Of a stretch of 64,000 nucleotides of DNA, positions 18,158 through 26,776 are shown piece after piece. The notes beneath the pieces are model-generated. The model had not been told where the DNA came from, ran no database searches, and was given only the letters and a program-made list of their open reading frames with translations. Made by a program: the position numbers and the translations under genes. Location: the NCBI RefSeq assembly GCF_018343525.1, contig NZ_JAGYPH010000001.1:1245778-1309777 (forward strand), read 5' to 3'. Each line of letters starts with the position of its first letter. The stretch's first letter is position 1. Source of the stretch: Lederbergia citrea (GTDB taxonomy: Bacteria > Bacillota > Bacilli > Bacillales > Bacillaceae_C).

Positions 18158-18282
18158 GGTTTGGAGAAGCGTCCGCTCGACTCCTACAGGATCTGCGAGA
18201 CAGCCGAGACACTAAAGGAGCGTAGCGACGAAGCGGCTCGGCGCTCGCCCCGCGGAAAGCGAGCGGTAAGCTTCGGTAAACC
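18158..18282 (+). repeat. Family II structured repeat, second copy
   Basis: On the plus strand it starts GGTTTGGAGAAGC, runs through CGACTCCTACAGGATCTGCG and GCCGAG...CTCGGC to GCCCCGCGGAAAGCGAGC, and ends GCTTCGGTAAACC. Its ends are inverted to each other (GGTTT/AAACC) and differ from those of the other copy. It is inverted relative to the copy at 17794-18042. The sequence between them (18043-18157) is AT-rich with no gene. Between this copy and ymxH (18283-18378) I see nothing definite. Confidence 0.65.
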
Positions 18283-18378
18283 TGCCCTATATAAAATAAA
18301 CATACTGTCAACACCCCCGATATATTTCGAGTTTGTCTACAGTCTGAAAAAGCGATTGAATTGCCTTTATGTTTATTA

Positions 18379-18621
18379 CTATTTATTTTCAGGAACTTCA
18401 AGAATAATCATATCGGTTCCTATTGTCCTTATAAAATGCCACGGAACTTTGATCTCATTTCCTCCTTTTCTCATTCCCTTCCATTTACCGGAAGGAATAA
18501 TCAAATGATTGATTTCACCTGTTCTTGAATCAATTTCAAGATCTGTCTGGCCAAGTATACCTAGTCTTTCCGCTTTTTTATAATCTACGATCTCTTTTCC
18601 ACCAAGTTCGCTAAGACGCAT
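18379..18621 (-). CDS. ymxH: YlmC/YmxH family sporulation protein
   Basis: This 80-residue PRC-barrel-like protein of the YlmC/YmxH family begins MRLSELGGKEIVDY and ends ILEVPENK. It sits between mlpA and spoVFA as in B. subtilis. Its biochemical role is unknown to me, though family members are linked to sporulating bacilli. ATG at 18621 follows AAAAGGGGGGG. An in-frame ATG at 18654 adds eleven residues without a ribosome site and would break the family N terminus. It has a terminator above and a 900-base repeat-rich gap below. Confidence 0.85.
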   Translation of the reverse strand: MRLSELGGKEIVDYKKAERLGILGQTDLEIDSRTGEINHLIIPSGKWKGMRKGGNEIKVPWHFIRTIGTDMIILEVPENK

Positions 18622-18690
18622 ATTGCCCCCCCTTTTGAAATCCATTAATACCATGTATAGGCTGGATTAGCCATTTTTAGAATCAAAAAA

Positions 18691-18714
18691 ACCCCTTATT
18701 GGTTTCAAAGGGGT
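18691..18714 (-). terminator. Terminator after mlpA
   Basis: A 7-bp stem ACCCCTT/AAGGGGT with a 10-base loop is followed directly by a run of T residues on the minus strand (18683-18690), just past the mlpA stop. Confidence 0.8.
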
Positions 18715-18721
18715 AAGTTAT

Positions 18722-19957
18722 TCATCCGAGGCGAGCTGGAAGTTTATTATCTGGACTAATTAATGAAATTGTATAATCATTTGCAAATATTTGATTGGCA
18801 ATTTTATTTACGCTTTCTATTGTTACATTGTCTATGGATTCGATAATATCGTCTAATGTGCGATGCCTTCCAAGTAGTAACTCATTTTTGCCATTTCGGC
18901 TCATTCTACTGTTAGTACTTTCCAGGCTAAGCATCAAGTTTCCTTTTAGCTGTTCTTTACTGTTAGTTAGCTCTTTTAAAGTAATACCTTTATCTGTTAG
19001 CTTTTCTAACGTAGAATGCATTGTGTCATATAGTTCATCCATTTGATTAGCTCCTGTACCTCCGTAAAGAGTTACTAAGCCACTATCTTTAAAGGAAGAA
19101 TGGTAGGAAAAAACAGAATAAGCGAGTCCTTTTTCTTCACGAACTTCTTGAAACAAACGGGATGACATACTTCCACCGAAAATATTATTCATGACAATTA
19201 AATTATAAATATCTTCATGCCCAATTGGCAAACCTTCAAATCCGATGCAAAGGTGGGCTTGTTCAGTGTCTTTCTGTTTTGTAATCTTGTTTGTGTGAAA
19301 TTTGGGGCTTATCTCTACTATCTGTTTTGTCCCTCTTTCAAAAGATCCAAAGTATTGTTCGATATTACTTATAAAACTCTCATCAATGTTTCCTGCAATA
19401 GAAATGACAACGTTATCCGGTGTATACATATTATGAACATAATCTTTTAATAATTCACTCGTAAATCGTTCAAGTGTTGCTTCTGTTCCAAGAATGGGAT
19501 AGCCAAGCGGATGTGTTTCATAAGCCGCTTTACTCAACATATCATGAACAATGTCATCGGGGGTATCTTCATACATTTTTATCTCTTCTAAAACTACATT
19601 TTTTTCTTTATTAAGCTCATCCTTGTCGAAAACCGAATTAAAAAACATATCAGCTAAAATTTCCAAGGCATATTTTGCGTGGTTATCAAGTACTTTTGCA
19701 TAGTAACACGTATATTCCTTTGATGTGAATGCGTTTACTTGGCCACCAATTGAATCGAAAGACTCCGCAATTTCTCTTGCTGAGCGAGTATCGGTTCCTT
19801 TAAAAAACATATGTTCTAAAAAGTGAGAAATACCATTATTACTTTCATCCTCATCACGCGATCCTGTTCCAATCCAAATACCTATTGCTACTGACCGAAC
19901 TGTAGGAATTTGTTCTAGGACAACTCTTACTCCATTTTGGCATATATATTTCTTCAT
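18722..19957 (-). CDS. mlpA: M16 zinc peptidase MlpA
   Basis: This 411-residue M16 (insulinase/processing-peptidase) family protein is similar to MlpA (YmxG). The zinc site HFLEH occupies residues 45-49 (inverse HXXEH), with a further Glu about 70 residues on expected as third ligand. The C-terminal half resembles the second M16 domain. The B. subtilis homologue has been reported to affect extracellular protease gene expression. ATG at 19957 follows AGGAGGAATTG. An upstream ATG at 19993 lacks a box. It is cytoplasmic, with no signal peptide seen, and lies 63 bases below ylxY. Confidence 0.9.
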   Translation of the reverse strand: MKKYICQNGVRVVLEQIPTVRSVAIGIWIGTGSRDEDESNNGISHFLEHMFFKGTDTRSAREIAESFDSIGGQVNAFTSKEYTCYYAKVLDNHAKYALEILADMFFNSVFDKDELNKEKNVVLEEIKMYEDTPDDIVHDMLSKAAYETHPLGYPILGTEATLERFTSELLKDYVHNMYTPDNVVISIAGNIDESFISNIEQYFGSFERGTKQIVEISPKFHTNKITKQKDTEQAHLCIGFEGLPIGHEDIYNLIVMNNIFGGSMSSRLFQEVREEKGLAYSVFSYHSSFKDSGLVTLYGGTGANQMDELYDTMHSTLEKLTDKGITLKELTNSKEQLKGNLMLSLESTNSRMSRNGKNELLLGRHRTLDDIIESIDNVTIESVNKIANQIFANDYTISLISPDNKLPARLG

Positions 19958-20020
19958 AAAGCAATTCCTCCTGTTCATGGTGCAAAGAAACATACCTTAT
20001 GTCCAATCTATTTGAACATT

Positions 20021-21019
20021 TTATGGATGCTTATTATTCTCTTCCATGTTTTTTATCCCATTTAATTTTATAATCCGTTCTTCATCCATTAATTTAGAAA
20101 CAGTCGCAATTTTTAAGTTCCGGGTTTTAAGTTCTAATATTAATTTTTCAAGCGCCTGTGCAGTTGGTTCTGTTGGATGCATAAGAATCATAGCACCAGG
20201 ATGCACTTTAGAGGTAACACGCTGAATCAATACATGTGGCGACGGCTTTTGCCAATCAATTGTATCCACCGTCCACATTACGGTTCGCATTTTTAACGAA
20301 TGGGCAATTTCCACTGTTTCATCACGTAATGCGCCGCTGGGCGGACCGAACCATGTTACTTTTTTTCCAGTAGTAGCTTCGATAATCTCATTTGTTTTAG
20401 TAATCTCTTCTCTTATTTTAGCCGCCCCTAGTATTTTCATATTAGGATGACTGTATGAATGATTTCCTAATTCATGTCCACTATCAGCAATCATTTTAGC
20501 TAAATCTGGATTTTCTTTCACCCATCGCCCTTCCAAAAAGAAGGTTGCATGAATGTTGTTTCTCTTAAGAGTTTCCAGCATTTTCGGCAAATATTCATTT
20601 CCCCATGCTACATTAATTAAAAAACTAACCATCGGCTTCTCCTGATGACCTCGAAAAATCGGGGAAGGAGGCAAATCCTTTAAATGTACTTTAGGTGGAA
20701 CTTGGATAAAAACAAGTTTTCGCTCATCAAACACCTTCCCTTTTTTCATCTTTTGGTATGATGAATCGATGTCCACTTTTATTCCATTATAACCGGGCAT
20801 AGCTTTCCAGACTCGATCAAGCTTAGCATCTTGCGGTTCAACATTATAATGTTCCGCCGCACGTTCTATTTGCCTATACAATTTATTTTGTACTTGATTT
20901 ACATATATAGCATCCGTTTTTAATCGGCTAATATACTCAGTTGTATAGGGATTAAAAATAACAGACATTGATAGAATAGCAATCACTACGAAGCCAAGCA
21001 AGTTTTTTGTATTGTACAA
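20021..21019 (-). CDS. ylxY: Polysaccharide deacetylase family protein YlxY
   Basis: This 332-residue protein has one N-terminal membrane anchor or uncleaved signal and a NodB-type deacetylase domain in the second half. Domain motifs are FLEGRWVKENP, the metal-binding GHELGNHSYSH and WFGPPSGALRDE. YlxY is a sporulation-associated protein in B. subtilis with no assigned substrate. TTG at 21019 is preferred because GGAGG lies 8 bases before it. GTG at 21037 lies upstream of that box and would make the box part of the coding sequence. It is preceded by the pnpA terminator. Confidence 0.83.
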   Translation of the reverse strand: MYNTKNLLGFVVIAILSMSVIFNPYTTEYISRLKTDAIYVNQVQNKLYRQIERAAEHYNVEPQDAKLDRVWKAMPGYNGIKVDIDSSYQKMKKGKVFDERKLVFIQVPPKVHLKDLPPSPIFRGHQEKPMVSFLINVAWGNEYLPKMLETLKRNNIHATFFLEGRWVKENPDLAKMIADSGHELGNHSYSHPNMKILGAAKIREEITKTNEIIEATTGKKVTWFGPPSGALRDETVEIAHSLKMRTVMWTVDTIDWQKPSPHVLIQRVTSKVHPGAMILMHPTEPTAQALEKLILELKTRNLKIATVSKLMDEERIIKLNGIKNMEENNKHP

Positions 21020-21122
21020 AGCCAAAACCTCCTTCACAAATTACATTATGAATAAGGAGGACAAGTTAGAACTAAGTGTGGGGACCTACTGGCGCTATAC
21101 AATACTAAGCAAAAAGAAAAAA

Positions 21123-21142
21123 AAGCCAGGTTACCCTGGCTT
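21123..21142 (-). terminator. Terminator after pnpA
   Basis: A perfect 8-bp stem AAGCCAGG/CCTGGCTT has a 4-base loop and is followed on the minus strand by TTTTTTC, directly past the pnpA stop. Confidence 0.88.
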
Positions 21143-21145
21143 CGA

Positions 21146-23263
21146 TTATTCTTTATCCTGTTGCTCTTTTTGTTCTTTAAGTACAGCTTTTCTTGAAATA
21201 TTAACTCTGCCTTGATTGTCTATTTCAATAACTTTTACGAGAAGCTCATCACCAATTGCAACTACATCTTCTACTTTGTTTACTCTTTCTTCCGCTAGTT
21301 GAGATATATGGACTAGGCCATCTTTTCCAGGGAATAATTCAACAAAAGCACCAAATTTTTCGATGCGTTTTACTTTTCCTAAATACATTTGACCAATTTC
21401 AACTTCGCGCACAAGATCTTCGATGATTTTCTTGGCCTTCGCATTCATATCCTCATCAGCTGATGCAATGAAAACTTTACCATCTTGCTCAATATCAATC
21501 TTTACGCCAGTTTCTTCAATAATTTTATTTATTTGTTTCCCGCTAGGTCCAATAACATCTCTAATCTTATCCGGATTAATTTGCATGGTCAGGATTTTTG
21601 GAGCATATTCGGACAAGCGTGTCCTTGGTTCTGTAATAGTTGCTAGCATGGATTCTAAAATATGCATTCTTCCTTGCTTAGCCTGCATTAAAGCTTCTTC
21701 AAGAATATCTCGAGAAAGCCCCTTAATTTTTATATCCATTTGCAATGCAGTAACACCTTGTGCAGTTCCTGCAACTTTGAAATCCATATCACCAAGATGG
21801 TCTTCCATCCCTTGAATATCTGTTAAAACTGTATAATGTTCTCCCGTTTTAACTAATCCCATAGCAATACCAGCAACTGGTGCCTTAATTGGAACACCTG
21901 CATCCATCATTGCAAGGGTACTTGCACAAATACTTGCTTGAGATGTGGAACCATTAGATTCCAAAACTTCGGAAACAAGCCTAATTGTATATGGAAAATC
22001 TACCTCATTTGGAATGATAGGTTCCAAAGCTCTTTCTCCAAGGGCACCGTGTCCAATCTCTCTTCGTCCCGGTCCACGAATCGGACCTGTTTCCCCAACA
22101 CTAAAGTGTGGAAAGTTATAATGGTGCATAAATCTTTTCGATTCTTCAATGCCAAGACCATCAAGAATTTGTACGTCGCCTAAAGCTCCTAATGTACAAA
22201 TGCTCAATGCTTGTGTTTGGCCTCGAGTAAATAAACCGGAGCCATGTGTTCTAGCTAACAAGCGTACCTCAGAAGAAAGAGGACGGATTTCATCTGGTTT
22301 CCGACCATCCGGACGAACTTTTTCAACTGTTATTAAACGGCGTACTTCGTCTTTAACAAGATTGCTTAAAATATGCTTGACTTCTTTCATGATTGCATCA
22401 TCTGAAGTTTCACGCTCAGAAAAGTCAGCAATAACCTTGTCTTTTACAGTCTGGATTGCCTCTTCGCGAGCATGTTTTTCTTCAACTTGAATTGCAGCAA
22501 TAAGTGAAGTTTCACACATTGCACGAACTTCGGCTTCTAAGTCAGCATTTACTTCATAAAGTGGGATTTCACGTTTTTCTTTTCCAGCTTTAGCGACAAT
22601 CTCTTCTTGGAAAGCAATTAGTCGTTTTATTTCATCATGTCCATACATAATTGCTGCAAGCATTGTTTCTTCTGGAACTTCATTTGCCCCTGCTTCGACC
22701 ATGTTTATTGCGTCCTTTGTACCTGCAACAACGAGATCAATATCACTCTGCTCCATTTGGTCAACAGTGGGATTAATAACAAAATCCCCGTCAACACGTC
22801 CAACTCTAACACCTGCAATTGGCCCTTCAAACGGAATATCAGAAACGCTTAACGCAAGGGATGAACCAAACATTGCTGCCATTTCCGAATCGCAGTTTTG
22901 ATCCACACTCATTACGATGCTAATCACTTGTACATCATTACGGAAGCCATCAGCAAATAGAGGACGAATAGGACGGTCAATTAATCGGCTAGCGAGAATA
23001 GCTTTTTCACTTGGACGCCCTTCCCTTTTAATAAATCCTCCGGGAATTTTACCAACTGCGTATAATCTTTCCTCATAATTTACTGTCAATGGGAAGAAAT
23101 CAACCGCTTTTGGTTCTTTTGATGCAGTAGCTGAACATAAAACAGCTGTATCACCATAACGAACTAAAACAGCTCCGTTTGCTTGTTTCGCTAATTGGCC
23201 TACTTCTACAGTCAGTTTGCGACCTGCCCAATCAATGCTAAAAGTTTGTTTCGTTTGATCCAT
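21146..23263 (-). CDS. pnpA: Polynucleotide phosphorylase
   Basis: This 705-residue 3'-5' exoribonuclease degrades RNA phosphorolytically and is the main such enzyme in bacilli. Two RNase PH domains carry [20 protein letters not shown] and [11 protein letters not shown], an all-alpha linker lies between them, and KH ([14 protein letters not shown]) and S1 ([20 protein letters not shown]) domains lie at the C terminus. ATG at 23263 follows GAGAGGAAATTC. An ATG at 23284 is upstream of that box. Length equals B. subtilis PnpA (705). Confidence 0.97.
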   Translation of the reverse strand: MDQTKQTFSIDWAGRKLTVEVGQLAKQANGAVLVRYGDTAVLCSATASKEPKAVDFFPLTVNYEERLYAVGKIPGGFIKREGRPSEKAILASRLIDRPIRPLFADGFRNDVQVISIVMSVDQNCDSEMAAMFGSSLALSVSDIPFEGPIAGVRVGRVDGDFVINPTVDQMEQSDIDLVVAGTKDAINMVEAGANEVPEETMLAAIMYGHDEIKRLIAFQEEIVAKAGKEKREIPLYEVNADLEAEVRAMCETSLIAAIQVEEKHAREEAIQTVKDKVIADFSERETSDDAIMKEVKHILSNLVKDEVRRLITVEKVRPDGRKPDEIRPLSSEVRLLARTHGSGLFTRGQTQALSICTLGALGDVQILDGLGIEESKRFMHHYNFPHFSVGETGPIRGPGRREIGHGALGERALEPIIPNEVDFPYTIRLVSEVLESNGSTSQASICASTLAMMDAGVPIKAPVAGIAMGLVKTGEHYTVLTDIQGMEDHLGDMDFKVAGTAQGVTALQMDIKIKGLSRDILEEALMQAKQGRMHILESMLATITEPRTRLSEYAPKILTMQINPDKIRDVIGPSGKQINKIIEETGVKIDIEQDGKVFIASADEDMNAKAKKIIEDLVREVEIGQMYLGKVKRIEKFGAFVELFPGKDGLVHISQLAEERVNKVEDVVAIGDELLVKVIEIDNQGRVNISRKAVLKEQKEQQDKE

Positions 23264-23374
23264 GCAGAATTTCCTCTCTTTCATAAAGCGATTGTCGACT
23301 CTTTTTTATATTGTTCACAGAGAACTATGGTTTAGCCACTGTTACTTGTTGGAATCATCGATGCTGCCTGCACA

Positions 23375-23648
23375 CTGAACATTAGACATAAGTGTGATCA
23401 TTATTAATCGCTTGCGTTTTCTTTAAAAGAAGTATAGCTGTCCAGCTCCAGCGCCTAGCCCTCGAGGTCAAATAACCTGAGACAAGAAAAGTCAAGAACG
23501 GACTTTTATTGTCTCAGAACATTTGCTTGTCGGAGGCCCGCAGGATGCGGGTCAGAACGGCGTTGCCACAGGACGTGGCGATCTTAGCCGTTCTTCCTTT
23601 GCAAGGCGCCTCCGCTTTTCTTTATCACACGCATGTCCAATGTTCAGT
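23375..23648. repeat. Inverted repeat enclosing family I copy B
   Basis: The 23-base arms at 23375-23397 and 23626-23648 match as inverted repeats at 20 of 23 positions, beginning CTGAACATT and ending GTGTGA. They enclose the family I copy at 23438-23622. A loose direct repeat GCCACWGTTA lies further out (23335 and 23688). The rest of the 510-base gap between rpsO and pnpA holds no gene. I found no convincing pnpA promoter in it. Confidence 0.6.
23438..23622 (+). repeat. Family I structured repeat, copy B
   Basis: It shares the family I borders: GTCCAGCTCCAGCGCCTAG at the left, TTGCTTGTCGG in the middle and AAGGCGCCTCCGCTTTTC at the right. The inner hairpin (23478-23518) has 17-base arms with one mismatch and is unrelated in sequence to that of copy A. 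Two more hairpins follow: CCCGCA/TGCGGG, and AGAACGGC/GCCGTTCT enclosing GCCAC/GTGGC. It is thus longer than the other copies. It is oriented against the genes. Confidence 0.72.
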
Positions 23649-23729
23649 TCTGCCATGCTTAAACATGACAGTCCTTAGCAGTATTGCCACAGTTAGCATA
23701 CGATGAAACCTTATTAATAAATCCTAACA

Positions 23730-23756
23730 AAAAAGCGGGAAAAAATCCCGCTTTTT
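23730..23756 (-). terminator. Terminator after rpsO
   Basis: A perfect 11-bp stem AAAAAGCGGGA/TCCCGCTTTTT with a 5-base loop runs into T residues on the minus strand. It lies 19 bases past the rpsO stop. Confidence 0.88.
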
Positions 23757-23774
23757 CAAATAGCTCTGCGTTGA

Positions 23775-24044
23775 TTATCTACGCAAGCCAAGGCTGTTAA
23801 TTAATTCACGATAACGCTGCACATCTTTATTACGAAGATACGTTAAAAGGTTACGGCGTCGGCCTACCATTTTCATCAAACCACGTCTTGAATGATGGTC
23901 CTTTTTGTGCGTGCGAAGATGATCGTTCAATTTGTTGATATCTTCTGTCAATACCGCAATTTGAACTTCCGGAGATCCGGTATCATTTTCATGAATCTTA
24001 TATTGGTTGATGATTTCGTTTTTACGTTCTTGAGAAATCGCCAT
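23775..24044 (-). CDS. rpsO: 30S ribosomal protein S15
   Basis: This 89-residue primary 16S rRNA-binding protein of the small subunit contains the family sequence [18 protein letters not shown] and [15 protein letters not shown]. Length equals the bacterial norm. The start follows AGGAGGTG. It is transcribed from its own strong promoter through a leader of about 80 bases and is closed by its own terminator, so it is separable from ribF above and pnpA below. Confidence 0.98.
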   Translation of the reverse strand: MAISQERKNEIINQYKIHENDTGSPEVQIAVLTEDINKLNDHLRTHKKDHHSRRGLMKMVGRRRNLLTYLRNKDVQRYRELINSLGLRR

Positions 24045-24127
24045 CCTATTTCACCTCCTGTTTTAAAATCCCCTGTTACCTAGCAAACGTTGGTGAGTCG
24101 TTTTGCCAAGCAAAGGTTCTTGATACT
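24045..24127 (-). promoter_or_regulatory. rpsO leader, possible S15 autoregulatory RNA
   Basis: The 5' region between the promoter and the rpsO start contains repeated short complementary segments (CTTTGC-TTGGC, GCCAA-type and GTTTGCTAGG) that could fold near the ribosome site. In Geobacillus, S15 represses its own translation by binding such a leader. The fold here is not verified. Confidence 0.4.
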
Positions 24128-24132
24128 GTATT

Positions 24133-24161
24133 AGGATACATCTTTCTAAAAGAAAAATCAA
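24133..24161 (-). promoter_or_regulatory. SigA promoter of rpsO
   Basis: TTGATT (24156-24161) and TATCCT (24133-24138) on the minus strand are 17 bases apart. It lies directly below the ribF stop codon, about 90 bases before rpsO. Confidence 0.7.
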
Positions 24162-24163
24162 GT

Positions 24164-25114
24164 TTATTTACCTAATGTTTGAAAGTATCCTACCGCAATT
24201 TCTTTATCCTTATTAATTTGTAATTTCAGCTCTTCAATTCCACTGAACTTTTTTTCATCCCTTAGTCTCATATGCCACTCTATACTTACTTCTTCACCAT
24301 ATATAGAACGATCAAAATCTAAAATGTGAACTTCGATTGATAGCTGGGAATGCCCTGGCTTATTGAAAGTAGGCTTATAGCCAACATTACATACTCCATT
24401 TTCCCAAGTTTCGGCGACAAGTATCCGGACCGCATATACCCCTGTTTTAGGAATAAGATAATCGCTTAGGATTTGGACGTTTGCCGTTGGGAATCCTATC
24501 GTCCTTCCTCGCTTTTCTCCGTGAACAACGGTGCCTTTTGTCGTGTAGAAACGGCCAAGTAATGCTTTAGCATCGTATACATCACCTTGATTCAACAGAT
24601 TTCTGATGGCTGTAGAACTTATTTTTTCTTCTTTATCTTCCAATTTGGCTACTGTTGTTACTTTAAAGTTATCTTTTGAATGAATTGGCAATGTTTCCAT
24701 TGTACCTTTTCCAAACTTTCCATACGTATAATCAAAGCCTGCTACAACGTGACGGACATTTAATTTTGCAAGGTAATCATCTGCAAATTTCTCAGGCTCT
24801 ACACTAGCAAAAGCAGAGGTAAATCGCACAACAAATAAAAAATCAACTTTAAGTGAAGCGATTTTTTCAATTTTATCTTTCAGTGGTGTTATATAATGAA
24901 TGGTCTTATTTTTCGTACCAAGAACGACAGATGGATGTGGATCAAATGTCATAACTGAACTTTTCCAACCATTATCATTCGCTATTTGCCTAGCTGTTAA
25001 AATTACTTTTTGATGCCCTTTATGTACGCCGTCAAAAAAGCCAAGAGCCATGGCCATCGGCGGTAAATCCTTAATATCAATATTGTGTGGATGATGGATC
25101 ATTATTACTTTCAA
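24164..25114 (-). CDS. ribF: Bifunctional riboflavin kinase/FAD synthetase
   Basis: This 316-residue enzyme makes FMN and FAD from riboflavin. The N-terminal nucleotidyltransferase domain carries LGFFDGVHKGHQ near residue 26. The C-terminal kinase domain carries GRTIGFPTANV and VCNVGYKPTF. It corresponds to B. subtilis RibC, encoded at the same place after truB. No FMN riboswitch is seen, as expected for this locus. It is read from the truB side with a 31-base gap. Confidence 0.95.
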   Translation of the reverse strand: MKVIMIHHPHNIDIKDLPPMAMALGFFDGVHKGHQKVILTARQIANDNGWKSSVMTFDPHPSVVLGTKNKTIHYITPLKDKIEKIASLKVDFLFVVRFTSAFASVEPEKFADDYLAKLNVRHVVAGFDYTYGKFGKGTMETLPIHSKDNFKVTTVAKLEDKEEKISSTAIRNLLNQGDVYDAKALLGRFYTTKGTVVHGEKRGRTIGFPTANVQILSDYLIPKTGVYAVRILVAETWENGVCNVGYKPTFNKPGHSQLSIEVHILDFDRSIYGEEVSIEWHMRLRDEKKFSGIEELKLQINKDKEIAVGYFQTLGK

Positions 25115-25145
25115 TACTGGTCACCTTATTTCTGGCATTTGGATA

Positions 25146-26057
25146 TTATATATTTTCATTTCGCAAAACCTTGACCGGCTTTATGACGTTTTCTTTTTCA
25201 GGATGTGCTTGATAAATCGCGAGAGCCATATCATGATAAGTCATCACAACTTCACCCTCTGGCCAAGTTTTAGGCTTGGTTAAAACCGCACCGTTTTTTA
25301 CCTTTAATGCTAAATTATCATCTAATTGATAGATAGGCAAATGAGAAATTCCCTTTTCAAGTGGATAAATGATATCAGCTAATTTTCCTTCTTCAATAAT
25401 CCGTTCAAGTGTATCGAAAGTCACACAATCATTTACAGTAAAATCAGCTGAGGCTACACGTGTCAGTTTGGACATGTGAGCCGGAAAACCTAATTTTTCT
25501 CCAATCATGACGGAAAGTGTGCGAATATACGTTCCCTTGCTGCAATGTACGCGAAACGCGAAAGAAACTAGCCCATCCTTAGCAGAAATAGATTCATTAA
25601 AAAGAGTTAAATCGTAAATATTCACTTTTCTAGATGGGCGGTCAACTAAGATACCTGCACGTGCATATTCATATAACCTTTTCCCATTAACCTTAACTGC
25701 CGAATACATCGGAGGAGTTTGCTCAATTTCTCCAGTTAAAGACTGCAAGACAGTTTTAATTTCTTCGATTGAGATATTGCGATCAACTTTATTACTTTCA
25801 ACCACATCACCTGAGGCATCTTCAGTAGTAGTAGAAAAGCCTAATGTCACTTCACCTTCATACACTTTGCCAGCATCGGTAATATACTCAGCAATTTTTG
25901 TTGCTTTACCTAAACAAATAGGAAGGACACCTTCCACATCAGGATCTAATGTACCAGTGTGACCGACTTTTTTTGTCCTTAGCATTTTTCGGATTTTAAA
26001 CACACAGTCATGTGATGTTAATCCCATTGGCTTCCATAATGGTAAAATTCCGTCCAT
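25146..26057 (-). CDS. truB: tRNA pseudouridine(55) synthase
   Basis: This 303-residue enzyme isomerises U55 in the T loop of tRNA. The catalytic aspartate is residue 38 in GHTGTLDPDVEGVL. ATG at 26057 is preferred, because AAGGGGG lies 7 bases before it and abuts the alternative ATG at 26063. It follows rbfA after an 83-base gap that contains a strong hairpin, so its expression may be separated from the infB operon. Confidence 0.95.
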   Translation of the reverse strand: MDGILPLWKPMGLTSHDCVFKIRKMLRTKKVGHTGTLDPDVEGVLPICLGKATKIAEYITDAGKVYEGEVTLGFSTTTEDASGDVVESNKVDRNISIEEIKTVLQSLTGEIEQTPPMYSAVKVNGKRLYEYARAGILVDRPSRKVNIYDLTLFNESISAKDGLVSFAFRVHCSKGTYIRTLSVMIGEKLGFPAHMSKLTRVASADFTVNDCVTFDTLERIIEEGKLADIIYPLEKGISHLPIYQLDDNLALKVKNGAVLTKPKTWPEGEVVMTYHDMALAIYQAHPEKENVIKPVKVLRNENI

Positions 26058-26092
26058 TGCCATCCCCCTTCCAAGTGCTTCTTTTGTTGCAT

Positions 26093-26129
26093 AGAAAATG
26101 GGATAGACTCCATGTCTATCCCATTTTCT
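26093..26129 (-). terminator. Strong hairpin between rbfA and truB
   Basis: A perfect 16-bp stem (26093-26108 with 26114-26129) has a 5-base loop. On the minus strand the second arm ends CATTTTCT and is followed by ATGC. It is stable enough to be a terminator for the rimP-rbfA unit, although the T tract is short. Confidence 0.65.
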
Positions 26130-26140
26130 AGAAGCCAGTC

Positions 26141-26482
26141 TCAGTCTTCTTTAATTTGTTTTAATAATGATTCTATTTTATTTCCATAGCCAATTGATTC
26201 ATCAAATTCAAAATTAATTTCTGGAGTTTTGCGTAGACGAATTCTTTGGCCTATTTCTGATCTAATAAATCCTTTAGCTTTAGCGAGTCCTAGCAAAGTA
26301 GATTCTTTCTGTTCATCATCGCCAAGAACGGATATATAAATCGTAGCCTGCTGAAGATCCCCTGTCACATGCACATCAGTGACGGTGACAAAGCCAACCC
26401 TTGGATCTTTAAGCTTGCGGGTGATTATTTCACCAATTTCTTTTTTCATTTGTTCTCCAACTCGATTTGCACGTACACTCAT
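26141..26482 (-). CDS. rbfA: Ribosome-binding factor A
   Basis: This 113-residue KH-like protein is needed for 30S maturation and 16S rRNA 5'-end processing. Family sequences [24 protein letters not shown] and [16 protein letters not shown] are present. ATG at 26482 follows GAGGTG. An ATG three codons earlier lies too near that box. It is the last gene of the rimP-nusA-infB-rbfA operon before a strong hairpin. Confidence 0.95.
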   Translation of the reverse strand: MSVRANRVGEQMKKEIGEIITRKLKDPRVGFVTVTDVHVTGDLQQATIYISVLGDDEQKESTLLGLAKAKGFIRSEIGQRIRLRKTPEINFEFDESIGYGNKIESLLKQIKED

Positions 26483-26497
26483 GTCAAACACCTCACA

Positions 26498-26776
26498 TTA
26501 CAGCCATTCAAAATTTGTCTTGACTCTTTCCCATTCTGGGAAAGAGTCAAGAAATTTAAGGGCATAATCAAGTTCACGTTCCGCCGACTTCTGGGAGGTA
26601 GAAACAGTGACTATCGCAATTTTTGTCAATTGCCATAAATCTTGATGTTCTACTTCGGCAGCAGATACATTAAACTTTTGCTTTAGCCTCGTTAAAGTCC
26701 GTTTGAGCACAGCACGCTTTTCTTTTAATGAATGAGTTTGGAAAATTCTATACTCACATTCAACGAAACCGATCAA
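26498..26776 (-). CDS. ylxP: YlxP (DUF503) family protein
   Basis: This 92-residue protein belongs to the DUF503/YlxP family, conserved next to infB and rbfA in bacilli. The sequence [18 protein letters not shown] and a following alpha/beta pattern suggest a small RNA- or nucleotide-binding fold. Its role is not established as far as I know, and ribosome assembly is a reasonable inference from its neighbours. Its ATG overlaps the infB stop by 4 bases, which implies coupling. Confidence 0.85.
   Translation of the reverse strand: MIGFVECEYRIFQTHSLKEKRAVLKRTLTRLKQKFNVSAAEVEHQDLWQLTKIAIVTVSTSQKSAERELDYALKFLDSFPEWERVKTNFEWL

Noticed and set aside
18285..18315. TTGACA with TATATA on the minus strand below ymxH
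   Set aside because: Spacing is about 12 bases, and the next gene is over 800 bases away beyond a terminator.
17479..18378. CRISPR array or small phage remnant in the 900-base gap
   Set aside because: There are no regularly spaced direct repeats and no phage-like genes. The content is two structured repeat families.
18161..18508. Open frame of 115 codons on the plus strand
   Set aside because: It runs through a family II repeat and antisense to ymxH, has no ribosome site, and the protein is not recognisable.
23509..23706. Open frame of 65 codons on the plus strand in the pnpA-rpsO gap
   Set aside because: It is produced by the GC-rich hairpins of family I copy B and has no ribosome site or family resemblance.
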